Shown: in pieces, positions 46,076 through 55,193 of the stretch
Position numbering within the stretch: the first letter of the stretch is position 1
Layout: each line of letters starts with the position of its first letter
NCBI GenBank assembly: GCA_015057665.1
Contig: SVDY01000001.1
Span: 306,936 to 370,935, forward strand
Length of the DNA stretch: 64,000 nt
Reading direction: 5' to 3'
DNA from: Lachnospiraceae bacterium
GTDB lineage: Bacteria > Bacillota > Clostridia > Lachnospirales > Lachnospiraceae
Position numbers and translations under genes: made by a program
The notes under the pieces: model-generated
Told to the model about the DNA's origin: nothing
The model's database searches: none
The model's input: the letters and a program-made list of their open reading frames with translations, nothing else

Positions 46076-47965
46076 ATGAAAAAAAAGAATAACCGGACCT
46101 TTGGCAAAATTCTAATGACCTTAATGATCATATTCTTCTATCTTCCTATTTTGTATATGATCTTTTTCTCCTTCAATGAAGGGAAATCACTGACTAGCTT
46201 TACAGGATTCTCTCTTCGCTGGTACCAGCATATGCTGGCATCCCATGACATGATGGAATCCCTGTATACCACCTTTGGCGTAGCATTCATTGCAACAGCT
46301 GTTTCCACTGTTGTAGGCACGATTGCAGCCATCGGTCTTAGTAAATCAAAAAAAATCGTCCGCGATTTAATGGATCAGGTCAACAACCTGCCTCTTATGA
46401 ATCCGGAGATTGTAACCGCGATTGGTTTCATGCTTCTTTTCATTACTTTCCGTGTGGAAAAAGGCTATATCACCATGTTGCTTGCCCACATTGCATTCTG
46501 TATTCCATACGTTATGCTCTCTGTCACACCTAAGATCCGTTCCCTGGATCCGAACCTGGCAGACGCAGCCATGGACCTTGGTGCAACTCCATGGCAGGCT
46601 CTCACTAAGGTAATTGTACCTCAGATTACACCGGGTATTATCTCCGGTGCCCTGATTGCATTTACCATGTCAATCGATGATTTTATCATCTCCTACTTTG
46701 TAACCGGAGGCGGAGTAAAAAACTTAAGCATCATGGTTTACACCATGAGCAAACGCATTAATCCAAGTATTAATGCAATCTCTACTCTCGTTGTTGTAAT
46801 CATCACCATTATGCTGATCATCATCAACGTAGTACCGGCTTTCCTTGCCAAACGCCAGCAGAAATCCGAAATCAAAGGTCATCACATTCTTCTGCCGGCC
46901 TCTGTTCTTGCCGTTGTGATTGTTGCAGTTGCCATCTTTGGCAGAATGGGTGGCAGCAACTCCTCTCTTCCTTACGCAGGGGAATCACTTTACATCTACA
47001 TGCCTGGTGAATATATCGGAGAAAATATCATCTCTGACTTTGAAGAACAGACCGGTGCCTCTGTCATCATGGAAAACTTTGACTCCAACGAGCAGATGTA
47101 TATTAAAGTGGCAAACGGGGAAAGTTATGACATCTTAATTCCTAGTGATTACATGATTCAGCGTCTTATCGAAGAAGACTTCCTTCAGGAACTGGATCAC
47201 AGCAAATTAACCTGTATGGATCTGTTAAATGATGCAGTAAAAGACATGCCATTTGACCCGGGCAACAAATACTCTATCTCCTATTTCTGGGGCATGGTTG
47301 GTATTGTATATGACAAGACCGTCGTTGATTATGCAGATCTTGAAAGAGAAGGTTTCGATATCTTCTTAGATACGAAATACAAAGGTGACATTTACCTTTA
47401 CGATTCTGAACGGGACTCTTTCATGATGGCATTAAAAGCCCTTGGATATTCTATGAATACAGAAAATGAAGAAGAGTTAAATGAAGCTTACACCTGGTTA
47501 GAACAGTGTGTAACTACTATGGAACCTGAAATTGTTATGGATGAGATTATCGATAACATGGCTCAGGCAAGAAAAGCTTTAGGCATTACCTACTCCGGTG
47601 ACGCAGCCTACATCATGTCTGAAAATGAAAACATGGGCTACTACTTACCGGAAAGCGGAACAAACCAGTGGTGCGATGCTATGGTCATTCCGAAAAACGC
47701 CAAAAATCCTGATCTGGCCCACGAATTTATGAATTTTATCAGTTCCTATGACTTTGCTTATGACAACTCCAGTTATGTTGGATATACTTCTCCTAACGTG
47801 GAAGTAATGAACGATCTGGCAGCTTCTGATTACGAGGGAATCAATGCTTATCTTCCTAGAATCGGATATGAAAAAGATGAAGTCTTCGTATACAACGAGG
47901 CAACACGAAAGATTATCAGTAATCTTTGGAGCAAGATTAAGATTGTAGCTAGTAATGCACAGTAA
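46076..47965 (+). CDS. potCD: PotC-PotD fusion: permease joined to polyamine-binding protein
   Basis: 629 residues from the ATG at 46076 (MKKKNNRTFGKIL) behind AAAGGAGG. Residues 1 to about 265 are PotC, with six membrane segments and the EAA loop DAAMDLGATPWQALTKV (about 163-179). An added membrane segment (about 271-289, ILLPASVLAVVIVAVAIFG) leads to the PotD solute-binding domain (about 300-629; YIYMPGEYIGENIISDFEEQ, DILIPSDYMIQRLIEE, WCDAMVIPKNAKNPD). The binding protein is thereby tethered to the channel instead of being a lipoprotein. Overlaps potB by none of its real start but lies 2 bases away. Confidence 0.94.
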   Translation: MKKKNNRTFGKILMTLMIIFFYLPILYMIFFSFNEGKSLTSFTGFSLRWYQHMLASHDMMESLYTTFGVAFIATAVSTVVGTIAAIGLSKSKKIVRDLMDQVNNLPLMNPEIVTAIGFMLLFITFRVEKGYITMLLAHIAFCIPYVMLSVTPKIRSLDPNLADAAMDLGATPWQALTKVIVPQITPGIISGALIAFTMSIDDFIISYFVTGGGVKNLSIMVYTMSKRINPSINAISTLVVVIITIMLIIINVVPAFLAKRQQKSEIKGHHILLPASVLAVVIVAVAIFGRMGGSNSSLPYAGESLYIYMPGEYIGENIISDFEEQTGASVIMENFDSNEQMYIKVANGESYDILIPSDYMIQRLIEEDFLQELDHSKLTCMDLLNDAVKDMPFDPGNKYSISYFWGMVGIVYDKTVVDYADLEREGFDIFLDTKYKGDIYLYDSERDSFMMALKALGYSMNTENEEELNEAYTWLEQCVTTMEPEIVMDEIIDNMAQARKALGITYSGDAAYIMSENENMGYYLPESGTNQWCDAMVIPKNAKNPDLAHEFMNFISSYDFAYDNSSYVGYTSPNVEVMNDLAASDYEGINAYLPRIGYEKDEVFVYNEATRKIISNLWSKIKIVASNAQ

Positions 47966-48000
47966 GTACGAGACAGACTATTGCAGCATTAGAACATTAT

Positions 48001-48086
48001 AAGAAAGAGAAAAAGTGCATTCGCAAACCTTAGGTCACAAAGCATTGTGACAATGCGGTTTTCTGAATACACTTTTTCTCTTTCTT
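48001..48086 (+). repeat. Structured hairpin, family B copy 2
   Basis: Outer stem AAGAAAGAGAAAAAGTG (48001-48017) with CACTTTTTCTCTTTCTT (48070-48086), 17 perfect pairs. Inner part AAACCTTAGGTCACAA, AGCA, TTGTGACAATGCGGTTTT, with GTCACAA/TTGTGAC closing the apex. It lies between potCD and the convergent mazF gene and could terminate transcription in both directions. Confidence 0.8.
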
Positions 48087-48170
48087 TTTGTTCCTATCTG
48101 CGCTTAACTGCAACAGTCCTGTTCTATGGCAACGATTTAGTTATACTTAATGTTTACGCATAACTATAAT

Positions 48171-48473
48171 TTATATATAATCAAAAATCGATTGTATTGC
48201 ATCCGTAATATTAATGATATCTGTCAATTCTATATGATCAATCTTCTTATAACCTCGAACTGTCAAATCCAGCAGCGCCATCTTCTCACATTGTACTTCT
48301 CCAATCACTTCCTCCGTCAAAACAGGAATATGTAATGGACTTTTCGAAGAAACACTATAAATCGGACACCCTATTATTTCTCCTGATGCATTAAAAAAAT
48401 TTTTACTGACCACTAATACAGGATATTTGATTTTTTCGATTTTAAGAATATCCCCTTGCTGATATCCCATCAT
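48171..48473 (-). CDS. mazF: MazF/PemK-family toxin
   Basis: About 100 residues from the ATG pair at 48468-48473 (MMGYQQGDILKIEK). PemK-like fold: YQQGDILKIEKIKYPVLVVSKN, then IIGCPIYSVS, then CEKMALLDLTVRGYKKI. Family members are sequence-specific endoribonucleases. The gene starts 2 bases after the antitoxin stop. A shorter C-terminus than some relatives; activity is inferred. Confidence 0.85.
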   Translation of the reverse strand: MMGYQQGDILKIEKIKYPVLVVSKNFFNASGEIIGCPIYSVSSKSPLHIPVLTEEVIGEVQCEKMALLDLTVRGYKKIDHIELTDIINITDAIQSIFDYI

Positions 48474-48475
48474 AT

Positions 48476-48718
48476 CTACCAAACCTCTCTCCCTATAGGT
48501 TCTCTCCAATCACCTTCACCATCCAAATTCAACTCTCCGCCAAATTCTGCTGCTCTTTCTTCTAAAGTTCTATGCCTCTGTATCTTTTCCAATCTGATTA
48601 CACCTTCAGAAACAATTATATTCAATGTTTCATTTAACATAATACCAGCCTCCTGTAACACTTCTTTGGGAATACGGATTCCCTGGCTATTGCCCCATGG
48701 TTTTATTTTTACTTGCAT
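48476..48718 (-). CDS. mazE: MazE/AbrB-fold antitoxin
   Basis: 80 residues. The N-terminal SpoVT/AbrB-type DNA-binding fold is clear: MQVKIKPWGNSQGIRIPKEV, then LNETLNIIVSEGVIRLEK. The acidic C-terminal part (ERAAEFGGELNLDGEGDW) would wrap and inhibit the toxin. The ATG at 48718 follows AGGAGATA. It probably represses its own promoter through the inverted repeats at 48778-48835. Confidence 0.9.
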   Translation of the reverse strand: MQVKIKPWGNSQGIRIPKEVLQEAGIMLNETLNIIVSEGVIRLEKIQRHRTLEERAAEFGGELNLDGEGDWREPIGREVW

Positions 48719-48777
48719 AATTCTATCTCCTTATTACCAAAACTGCTTCTCTTCTATAAACATTTCTCACCGAAATT

Positions 48778-48835
48778 GTATATACTAAGTATATACTTTT
48801 TAGAAATAAATACAATAGAATTAATTGTATTTATT
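48778..48835 (-). promoter_or_regulatory. Promoter-operator region of mazEF with two inverted repeats
   Basis: IR1: GTATATACT/AGTATATAC with one central base (48778-48796). IR2: AATAAATACAAT (48805-48816) and ATTGTATTTATT (48824-48835), perfect arms 7 bases apart. On the minus strand, TTGTAT (in IR2) and TATACT (in IR1) are spaced 16 bases, so the two operators cover the -35 and -10. The rest of the 379-base gap 48719-49097 holds AT-rich sequence and the oppA terminator. Confidence 0.7.
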
Positions 48836-49020
48836 ATATTTCAATGCATCTTTTTGTTCAAGTTATTTTTGTCAACATTTCCACCTTTTTCTATATTTGA
48901 ATATCATTTCACATTTTTTAATACATTTGAATTATACATGACTCCGCAAAAAAATGTCTTGCTTGCGAATCACCGGAAACACCAAAAGGTGCATTCCGGG
49001 ATTGTAAGCGGTCACCAGCG

Positions 49021-49054
49021 CAGAAAAATCCCCGATGCATACGCACCGGGGATT
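49021..49054 (-). terminator. Terminator of the opp operon
   Basis: AATCCCCG (49027-49034) pairs with CGGGGATT (49047-49054), followed on the minus strand by TTTTTC. It lies 43 bases after the oppA stop. Confidence 0.88.
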
Positions 49055-49097
49055 CTATTAAGAGTGTTAAATTTTAATTTGATATCAAACTAGGCGA

Positions 49098-50705
49098 TTA
49101 TTCTGCCATTGGTTCTGCGAACATGAAGTACCAGTAACCTCTTGGAGAATGCCATGTTCCCTGTAAATCTTCATCCTGTAACCAGAAGTCGTTGTAGTAT
49201 GCTAATGGGATACAAGCTACGTCTTCCATGATGATGTCTTCTGCTTTGTGAAGAGCTGCTGTACGGATGTCGCCATCTGCTGTTGCTCTGGATTCATCCA
49301 TAGCTTTGTCGAATTCAGGGTTGTTATACTTACCATCGTTGTTACCGTTGGAGGAGTATAATAATTCAATCTGGTTAGAAGCGTCTGTGTAGTCACCTAC
49401 CCAACCGTTACGAGCGATCATGTAGTCACCGGAACGTCTTGTTGGTGTAAACTGAGACCAGTCAACAGTTTTAAGTTCAACTGTAAGACCAAGTTCTTTC
49501 CAAGCCTGCTGTAAGTATTCACCTACTGGCTGATGGTATCCGTCAGGGTTGAACATGTATTCAATCACTGGGAAGCCTTCGCCGCCTGGGTAACCAGCGT
49601 CTGCTAATAACTGTTTTGCTTCAGCTAAGTTTGCTTCGAAATCTTTGCTGATGTATTCTTTGTTCATGAATTCTTCGCCGTTTGCATCTGTCCAGCCAGG
49701 ACCCATGAAGTTGTAAGCTGGGGAGTATGTTCCCTGCATTACAGTGTTAGCAACGTGTTCTCTGTCGATAGAGAGAGATAATGCTTTACGAACTCTAACG
49801 TCTTTTAAGCATTCTTCGTTAAGGTTAAGAGAAATGTAGTATGTACCAATGATTTCTTCTACATGGAAATCAGCCTGGCCAAGTAAGCTAGGAACTTCTT
49901 CTGTAGGAACGTCTTTGATCACTTTTGCTTCGCCGGATTTGTAAGCTGCATAAGCTGCGTTTGCATCTGCTGTTAAGAGCCATTTTAATTCATCGATCTT
50001 AATAGCGTCTGCGTTCCAGTAATGTTCGTTCTTTTCCATAAGGATATGGGAACCCATAACGAATTCTTTTAATCTGAAAGGTCCGTTAGAAACGTATGTT
50101 GCAGCATCTGTTGCCCAAGCATCGCCGTTAGCTTCGATTGTAGCTTTCTGTACAGGGCTTAATGTTGCGAATGCAGCAAGGTCGCCGAAGTATGTACATG
50201 GGTTAGCAAGTTCAACAACTAATGTTGTAGCATCAACTGCTGTTACAGCGAGGGCATCAGGACCTTCTTTGAAGCCTTTTACCATACCAAGAACTGTTTC
50301 GCCGTATGGAGCTGCTACTGCAGGATCACATACACGTTTCCAGCTGTATACGAAGTCTTCTGCTGTTAAATCAGAACCGTCAGACCATTTAAGACCTTCT
50401 TTTAATTTGAATGTCCATGTGAGACCGTCGTCAGAAATTTCTGGAAGGTCAGCACAACCTGGCTGAAGTTTTTCATCCTGGCTAACTGTTAAGAGACCTT
50501 CGAAAAGATGAAGGATCATGTTACCACCATCGGATGCAGAGTTGAGTGCTGGGTCAATAGTTTCAGGATCGCCACCGATCTGTACAACGAGCTGAGATTT
50601 TGCAGCTGCGTCATCACCAGCAGGAGCATCGTTGCCACCACATGCCATTAAGCATGTTGCAAGCATAGCAACTACTAATAAGAGTGCGAGCATTTTCTTT
50701 TTCAT
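49098..50705 (-). CDS. oppA: Oligopeptide ABC transporter substrate-binding lipoprotein
   Basis: 535 residues from the ATG at 50703-50705 (MKKKMLALLLVVAMLATCLM) behind AAGGAGG. A signal peptide with lipobox LMAC at about residues 19-22 anchors it to the membrane. Family 5 solute-binding protein: GGDPETIDPALNSASDGGN, GLTWTFKLKEGLKWSDGSDLTAEDFVYSWKR-type segment, and a C-terminal MEDVACIPLAYYND. Captures peptides for OppBCDF. It is last in the operon, 150 bases after oppF, with a CGAGT/ACTCG hairpin in the gap that may stabilise the abundant oppA message. Confidence 0.95.
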   Translation of the reverse strand: MKKKMLALLLVVAMLATCLMACGGNDAPAGDDAAAKSQLVVQIGGDPETIDPALNSASDGGNMILHLFEGLLTVSQDEKLQPGCADLPEISDDGLTWTFKLKEGLKWSDGSDLTAEDFVYSWKRVCDPAVAAPYGETVLGMVKGFKEGPDALAVTAVDATTLVVELANPCTYFGDLAAFATLSPVQKATIEANGDAWATDAATYVSNGPFRLKEFVMGSHILMEKNEHYWNADAIKIDELKWLLTADANAAYAAYKSGEAKVIKDVPTEEVPSLLGQADFHVEEIIGTYYISLNLNEECLKDVRVRKALSLSIDREHVANTVMQGTYSPAYNFMGPGWTDANGEEFMNKEYISKDFEANLAEAKQLLADAGYPGGEGFPVIEYMFNPDGYHQPVGEYLQQAWKELGLTVELKTVDWSQFTPTRRSGDYMIARNGWVGDYTDASNQIELLYSSNGNNDGKYNNPEFDKAMDESRATADGDIRTAALHKAEDIIMEDVACIPLAYYNDFWLQDEDLQGTWHSPRGYWYFMFAEPMAE

Positions 50706-50855
50706 AAGAAAAACCTCCTTAAAATTTTTATGATACAATCCGCCTCATCGCGGCATTGTTCCGAAATTGGGTTGGGGAAAGCTGGTGTTTTACCAATTTT
50801 CCACTTTAAACTTTAGTCGAGTAAAACTCGTGTTATGCGAATGATTTTACTCCTT

Positions 50856-51884
50856 TTAGTAAACTTTGTCAAGATGGTGGCATGCAGCATAATGACCTTT
50901 TGAAACTTCCTGCATCTGTGGTTCTTCACAAGCACATCTTTCGTCTGCATATGGACAACGTGTACGGAAGCGGCATCCGGATGGAGGATTTAAAGGACTT
51001 GGTACGTCTCCTTCGAGAACGATACGTTTGCTTGCTCTTGCCACCTTTGGGTCTGCAATTGGAATTGCAGAGATAAGGCTTCTTGTGTATGGGTGGGCAC
51101 TGTGGAAGCAGAGTTCATAGCTGTCTGCAATCTCTACAAGCTTACCAAGATACATAACACCGATTCTGTCGGAGATATGTTTTACTACAGATAAATCATG
51201 AGCGATGAAAAGGTAAGTAAGACCACGCTCAGCCTGTAAATCTTCAAACATGTTAACAACCTGGGCCTGAATGGATACGTCCAGGGCAGAGATTGGTTCG
51301 TCACATACAATGAATTCAGGATTAACTGCCAGGGCACGTGCAATTCCGACACGCTGTCTCTGTCCGCCGGAGAATTCATGAGGATAACGGTTGGCATGTT
51401 CTGTATTAAGACCTACACATCTTAATAACTCAGTAATCTGGTTATATCTGTCTGTTTTGTCTTTTGCAAGGTTATGAATATCAATGGCTTCCCCAACGAT
51501 ATCGCCTACGGTCATACGAGGGTCCAGACTTGCATATGGATCCTGGAATACGATCTGCATTTTTCTTCTATATGGAAGCATGTCTAAGGAAACTTTCTTT
51601 CCTTTCACTTCCTTACCGTTGGCATCCATAGTAGGAAGACCGCTGTCAAAAATAACAGTGTCATCATATGTAATGCGGCCGGCTGTTGGTTCATAAAGAC
51701 GAAGAAGAGTTCTTCCTGTTGTTGTCTTTCCACATCCGGACTCACCTACGAGACCTAATGTTTCTCCTTTTTTGATTGTGAAGGATACATCGTCTACTGC
51801 TTTTACATATCTTTTATTTTTACCGAAGCCGCCTGCAGGGAACCACTGTTTCAGGTGCTCCACTTTGATTAAGTCTTTACTCAT
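50856..51884 (-). CDS. oppF: Oligopeptide ABC transporter ATPase OppF
   Basis: 342 residues from the ATG at 51882-51884 ([15 protein letters not shown]) behind AAGGAGGTG. Walker [10 protein letters not shown], signature [15 protein letters not shown], Walker [14 protein letters not shown], His switch FIAHDLSVV. The C-terminal oligopeptide/dipeptide extension carries the conserved cysteines ([15 protein letters not shown] and CHH) that form the iron-sulfur or metal site seen in this family. Overlaps the end of oppD by 8 bases. Confidence 0.95.
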   Translation of the reverse strand: MSKDLIKVEHLKQWFPAGGFGKNKRYVKAVDDVSFTIKKGETLGLVGESGCGKTTTGRTLLRLYEPTAGRITYDDTVIFDSGLPTMDANGKEVKGKKVSLDMLPYRRKMQIVFQDPYASLDPRMTVGDIVGEAIDIHNLAKDKTDRYNQITELLRCVGLNTEHANRYPHEFSGGQRQRVGIARALAVNPEFIVCDEPISALDVSIQAQVVNMFEDLQAERGLTYLFIAHDLSVVKHISDRIGVMYLGKLVEIADSYELCFHSAHPYTRSLISAIPIADPKVARASKRIVLEGDVPSPLNPPSGCRFRTRCPYADERCACEEPQMQEVSKGHYAACHHLDKVY

Positions 51885-52896
51885 TTGCAGCACCTCCTTC
51901 ATATTCTGCTTTCTGGTTCAGCCAGCAGTGTGCATAATGTGTATCGTCGAACATAGTCTTAGGAGGCATTGCTCTTAAGCAGATCTTCATACACTTGTCA
52001 CAACGAGATGCAAATGGACATCCTTTTGGAGGATTGAGCATATCTACCGGTGTACCTTCGATTGGAATGAGTCTTTCGTGATCTTTGGCATCCATTCTTG
52101 GAATAGAGCGGATCAGACCTTTTGTATATTCATGTTTTGGATTATAGAAAATATCATCCGTTGTACCATACTCTACGATGTTACCCGCATACATTACTGC
52201 AATCTTTTCACATGTACTTGCTACAATACCAAGGTCATGAGTAATCATAATGATTGCCATACCTAATTTTTCTTTTAATTCCATCATAAGCTCAAGAATC
52301 TGAGCCTGGATAGTTACGTCGAGAGCAGTTGTAGGCTCATCGGCGATGAGAAGCTTTGGTTCACATGCAAGGGCAATGGCAATCATAATACGCTGGCGCA
52401 TACCACCGGATAATTCGTGTGGATATTGTTTTAAACGTTTATCTGGTTCATTAATACCTACTAATGTAAGAAGTTCTCTTGCACGTTCTTTCGCTTCTTT
52501 TTTTGTTTTATTAGTATGAAGACGGATAACCTCCTCAATCTGATTACCGATTGTATAAACCGGATTTAAACTTGTCATAGGGTCCTGGAAAATGATGGAC
52601 ACTTCGTTACCGCGCATCTTACACATATCTTTTTCTGTCATGTCGTTGATGCGGTGGCCGTTAAAATCAAGTGTACCGCCAATTAACTTACCTGGATGGG
52701 CTGTAAGTCCCATTAAGCTGTATGCTGTAACGGACTTACCGGATCCGGATTCACCTACGATACCAAGAACATCCCCTTCTGCCAGATGGATAGAAACGCC
52801 GTTTAAGGCTTTTACTTCACCGGCTGGAGTAAAGAAAGAGAGACGTTCATCTTTAATATTTAATAAATAATTAGTTTCTAATGATTTATCACTCAT
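51877..52896 (-). CDS. oppD: Oligopeptide ABC transporter ATPase OppD
   Basis: 339 residues. Walker [12 protein letters not shown], signature [15 protein letters not shown], Walker [22 protein letters not shown]. The C-terminal extension has the family [14 protein letters not shown] cysteines. Pairs with OppF as the heterodimeric motor. Starts 20 bases after oppC. Confidence 0.95.
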   Translation of the reverse strand: MSDKSLETNYLLNIKDERLSFFTPAGEVKALNGVSIHLAEGDVLGIVGESGSGKSVTAYSLMGLTAHPGKLIGGTLDFNGHRINDMTEKDMCKMRGNEVSIIFQDPMTSLNPVYTIGNQIEEVIRLHTNKTKKEAKERARELLTLVGINEPDKRLKQYPHELSGGMRQRIMIAIALACEPKLLIADEPTTALDVTIQAQILELMMELKEKLGMAIIMITHDLGIVASTCEKIAVMYAGNIVEYGTTDDIFYNPKHEYTKGLIRSIPRMDAKDHERLIPIEGTPVDMLNPPKGCPFASRCDKCMKICLRAMPPKTMFDDTHYAHCWLNQKAEYEGGAANE

Positions 52897-52916
52897 TATG
52901 TACGCTTCCTTTCTTA

Positions 52917-53963
52917 TTAGCTCTTTAACTTAGGGTCGAAGGCGTCACGGAGACCGTCACCGAATAAGTTAAAGCTTAAGATAATTAAACTGATCAATAC
53001 CGCAGGAATGAATAACAGGTATGGATAAGAATTCAGACCGTTAATGGCAAAACCTGCAAGAGAGCCAAGGGATGGCATTGGAGCCTGTACACCCATACCT
53101 AAGAAGGATAAGTAACTCTCTGTAAAGATAGAAGATGGAATCTGAAGTGTTGTCATAACGATCAGAGTTCCGATACAGTTTGTTAATAAGTGGTTTTTAA
53201 TGATACGTCCTGTCTTTGCACCAAGAGCTCTTGCCGCTGTTACGTACTCACTTTCTTTTAATACAAGAATCTGGCTTCGTACCATACGTGCCATACCTAC
53301 CCAGTAAAGAAGGGCAAATACGATAAAGATACTGATCATATTTGTTCCGATTGTCTGCATCCAGCCAAATCCAGGCTTTAAGGCAAGCATATCGAGAGGT
53401 TCTTCTAATGTTACAGATAACAGGATAATCAGAAGAAGTTCCGGAATCGTATAAATAATATCAACGATACGCATCATAATAATATCGACCCAGCCGCCAA
53501 AGAAAGCTGCAATGGACCCAAATGATGCACCGATTACGAGAATGATAACCGCAGCTACCATACCTACTGTAAGAGATACACGGCTTCCGATCATAACACG
53601 AACGGCATAATCACGGCCTAAACTGTCTGTTCCCATAATATGTGGGAATACATCTTCACCCGCATCGATTCTTGCCTGTTCTTCTTCAGAATATGTAAAT
53701 GGTTTTAAAGATTCGGATCCTTTAATCTGCTGTTCATATGTATATGGCCAGAAGTTAGGCAGTACAAATGAAAAAATCATAATTAATACAAGGACAAATG
53801 CACTTGCCATGGCAATCTTGTTCTTTAATAATCTTCTCACGCCGTCTTTCCAGAAGCTTACACTTTCTCTCATTACGACAAGACTCTGTTTCTCCTCGTC
53901 TGTTGCAGGGAGAAAATCTTCCGGATTGAAATCTAATTGAGCACTCAATGGATTTTTCTTCAT
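52917..53963 (-). CDS. oppC: Oligopeptide ABC transporter permease OppC
   Basis: 348 residues. An N-terminal cytoplasmic tail, one membrane segment (about 50-70), an extracytoplasmic region containing HIMGTDSLGRDYAVR (family motif), then five more segments with the EAA loop ARALGAKTGRIIKNHLLTN. Starts 17 bases after oppB. Confidence 0.95.
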   Translation of the reverse strand: MKKNPLSAQLDFNPEDFLPATDEEKQSLVVMRESVSFWKDGVRRLLKNKIAMASAFVLVLIMIFSFVLPNFWPYTYEQQIKGSESLKPFTYSEEEQARIDAGEDVFPHIMGTDSLGRDYAVRVMIGSRVSLTVGMVAAVIILVIGASFGSIAAFFGGWVDIIMMRIVDIIYTIPELLLIILLSVTLEEPLDMLALKPGFGWMQTIGTNMISIFIVFALLYWVGMARMVRSQILVLKESEYVTAARALGAKTGRIIKNHLLTNCIGTLIVMTTLQIPSSIFTESYLSFLGMGVQAPMPSLGSLAGFAINGLNSYPYLLFIPAVLISLIILSFNLFGDGLRDAFDPKLKS

Positions 53964-53980
53964 AAGTAATCTTCTCCTTT

Positions 53981-54898
53981 CTATTTCAGTTTGATACGAG
54001 GGTCAATGATAGTATAAACAACGTCAACAAGTACGTTCATTAATACCATGATAGTTGCAAGGAAAATGGTAGTTCCCATAATAACAGGGTAATCCTGTCC
54101 CTGAATACATTTGATGAACTCGCCGCCAAGACCAGGTACTGTAAAAATCTTCTCTACAATGAAACTACCGGTAAGAACGTATGCAAGCATAGGTCCAACG
54201 TATGTAACAACCGGTAAAATAGCATTTCTCATGGCATGTTTAAATAACTGAACAACCTGAGAGAGACCTTTTGCCTTAGCTGTACGGATATAGTCCTGTC
54301 CAAGTACGTCTAACATGGAAGAACGCATGAGACGGGTAATATAGGCTGTCGGATAGAAAGCGATACCGATAACAGGCATTACATAGTTTGCAGCTGTACT
54401 AAGACCCATGGTAGGAAGGATCTTCAAATAAACACCAAACACATACAACATAACAGTACAAACTACGAAACCTGGAATCGCGATACCGCAGGTCGCCCCG
54501 ACAATAATCACGTTATCGATAATCTTTCCTCGGTTCAGAGCCGATATACAGCCAAGAGGCACGCCAATACAGATCGCCACCGCAACACCAATCAGCGCTA
54601 CTTTTGCAGATACCGGGAATTTGGTTGTGATGATGCTCATAACAGTACGTCCGCGCTGTTTTAAGCTGTCACCAAAGTCAAGACGAAGGGCACCCTTCAT
54701 ATAAGTTACATACCGCTCGCTTAACGGCTTATCAAGACCATATTTGGCTTCGAGAGCCGCTTTTGCCTGCGGAGTCAGTGCTTTTTCTGCATTGAACGGA
54801 CCGCCAGGGATCATGTTCATCAGAAGGAATGTCAGGGTTGCAACCGTAAAGATTGTGACTGCAGCCATAACAAGTCGTTTTGCAATGTACTTTAACAT
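53981..54898 (-). CDS. oppB: Oligopeptide ABC transporter permease OppB
   Basis: 305 residues, six membrane segments. Family motifs: an N-terminal LMNMIPGGPFNAEKALTP-like segment, RYVTYMKGALRLDFGDSL, and the EAA loop RTAKAKGLSQVVQLFKHAMRNA. First gene of oppBCDFA, behind a consensus promoter. Confidence 0.95.
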   Translation of the reverse strand: MLKYIAKRLVMAAVTIFTVATLTFLLMNMIPGGPFNAEKALTPQAKAALEAKYGLDKPLSERYVTYMKGALRLDFGDSLKQRGRTVMSIITTKFPVSAKVALIGVAVAICIGVPLGCISALNRGKIIDNVIIVGATCGIAIPGFVVCTVMLYVFGVYLKILPTMGLSTAANYVMPVIGIAFYPTAYITRLMRSSMLDVLGQDYIRTAKAKGLSQVVQLFKHAMRNAILPVVTYVGPMLAYVLTGSFIVEKIFTVPGLGGEFIKCIQGQDYPVIMGTTIFLATIMVLMNVLVDVVYTIIDPRIKLK

Positions 54899-54939
54899 AC
54901 TTCCACTCCTCTTTTGATTTTTTTCACATTAGTCAATAA

Positions 54940-54968
54940 ATTATACATTTTTTATGCATTCGTGTCAA
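54940..54968 (-). promoter_or_regulatory. Consensus promoter of oppBCDFA
   Basis: On the minus strand: TTGACA (54963-54968), a 17-base spacer, TATAAT (54940-54945); both perfect. AATTTTCATAATGAA about 50 bases upstream has a partial resemblance to a CodY box; this is weak. Confidence 0.93.
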
Positions 54969-55103
54969 GGATTCAGTGCTTTACCATGGCAATACGTTAG
55001 TGTATTTTTTTGTCGTTCATTATGAAAATTTTGCTTTTTTCAAATTTTCTTCCTGTTTTTACACGAATTTCTTAGGTTTCATTTTTTCTCTTTCCTTCTG
55101 ACC

Positions 55104-55140
55104 TAAAAAAAACAGAGATACATAGTTTACATATCCCTGT
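55104..55140 (-). terminator. Terminator after the alpha-CTD-like gene
   Basis: ACAGGGATA and TATCTCTGT-like arms (55112-55140) pair on the minus strand with one G-U, followed by seven T. Confidence 0.78.
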
Positions 55141-55193
55141 TTCTTTATCATATTTTTCATATTATTATGTATATTTACTCAATATTTACCGGA

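Noticed and set aside
48837..49020. Gene in the AT-rich gap between mazE and oppA
   Set aside because: The only frame starts without a ribosome-binding site and runs through the oppA terminator.
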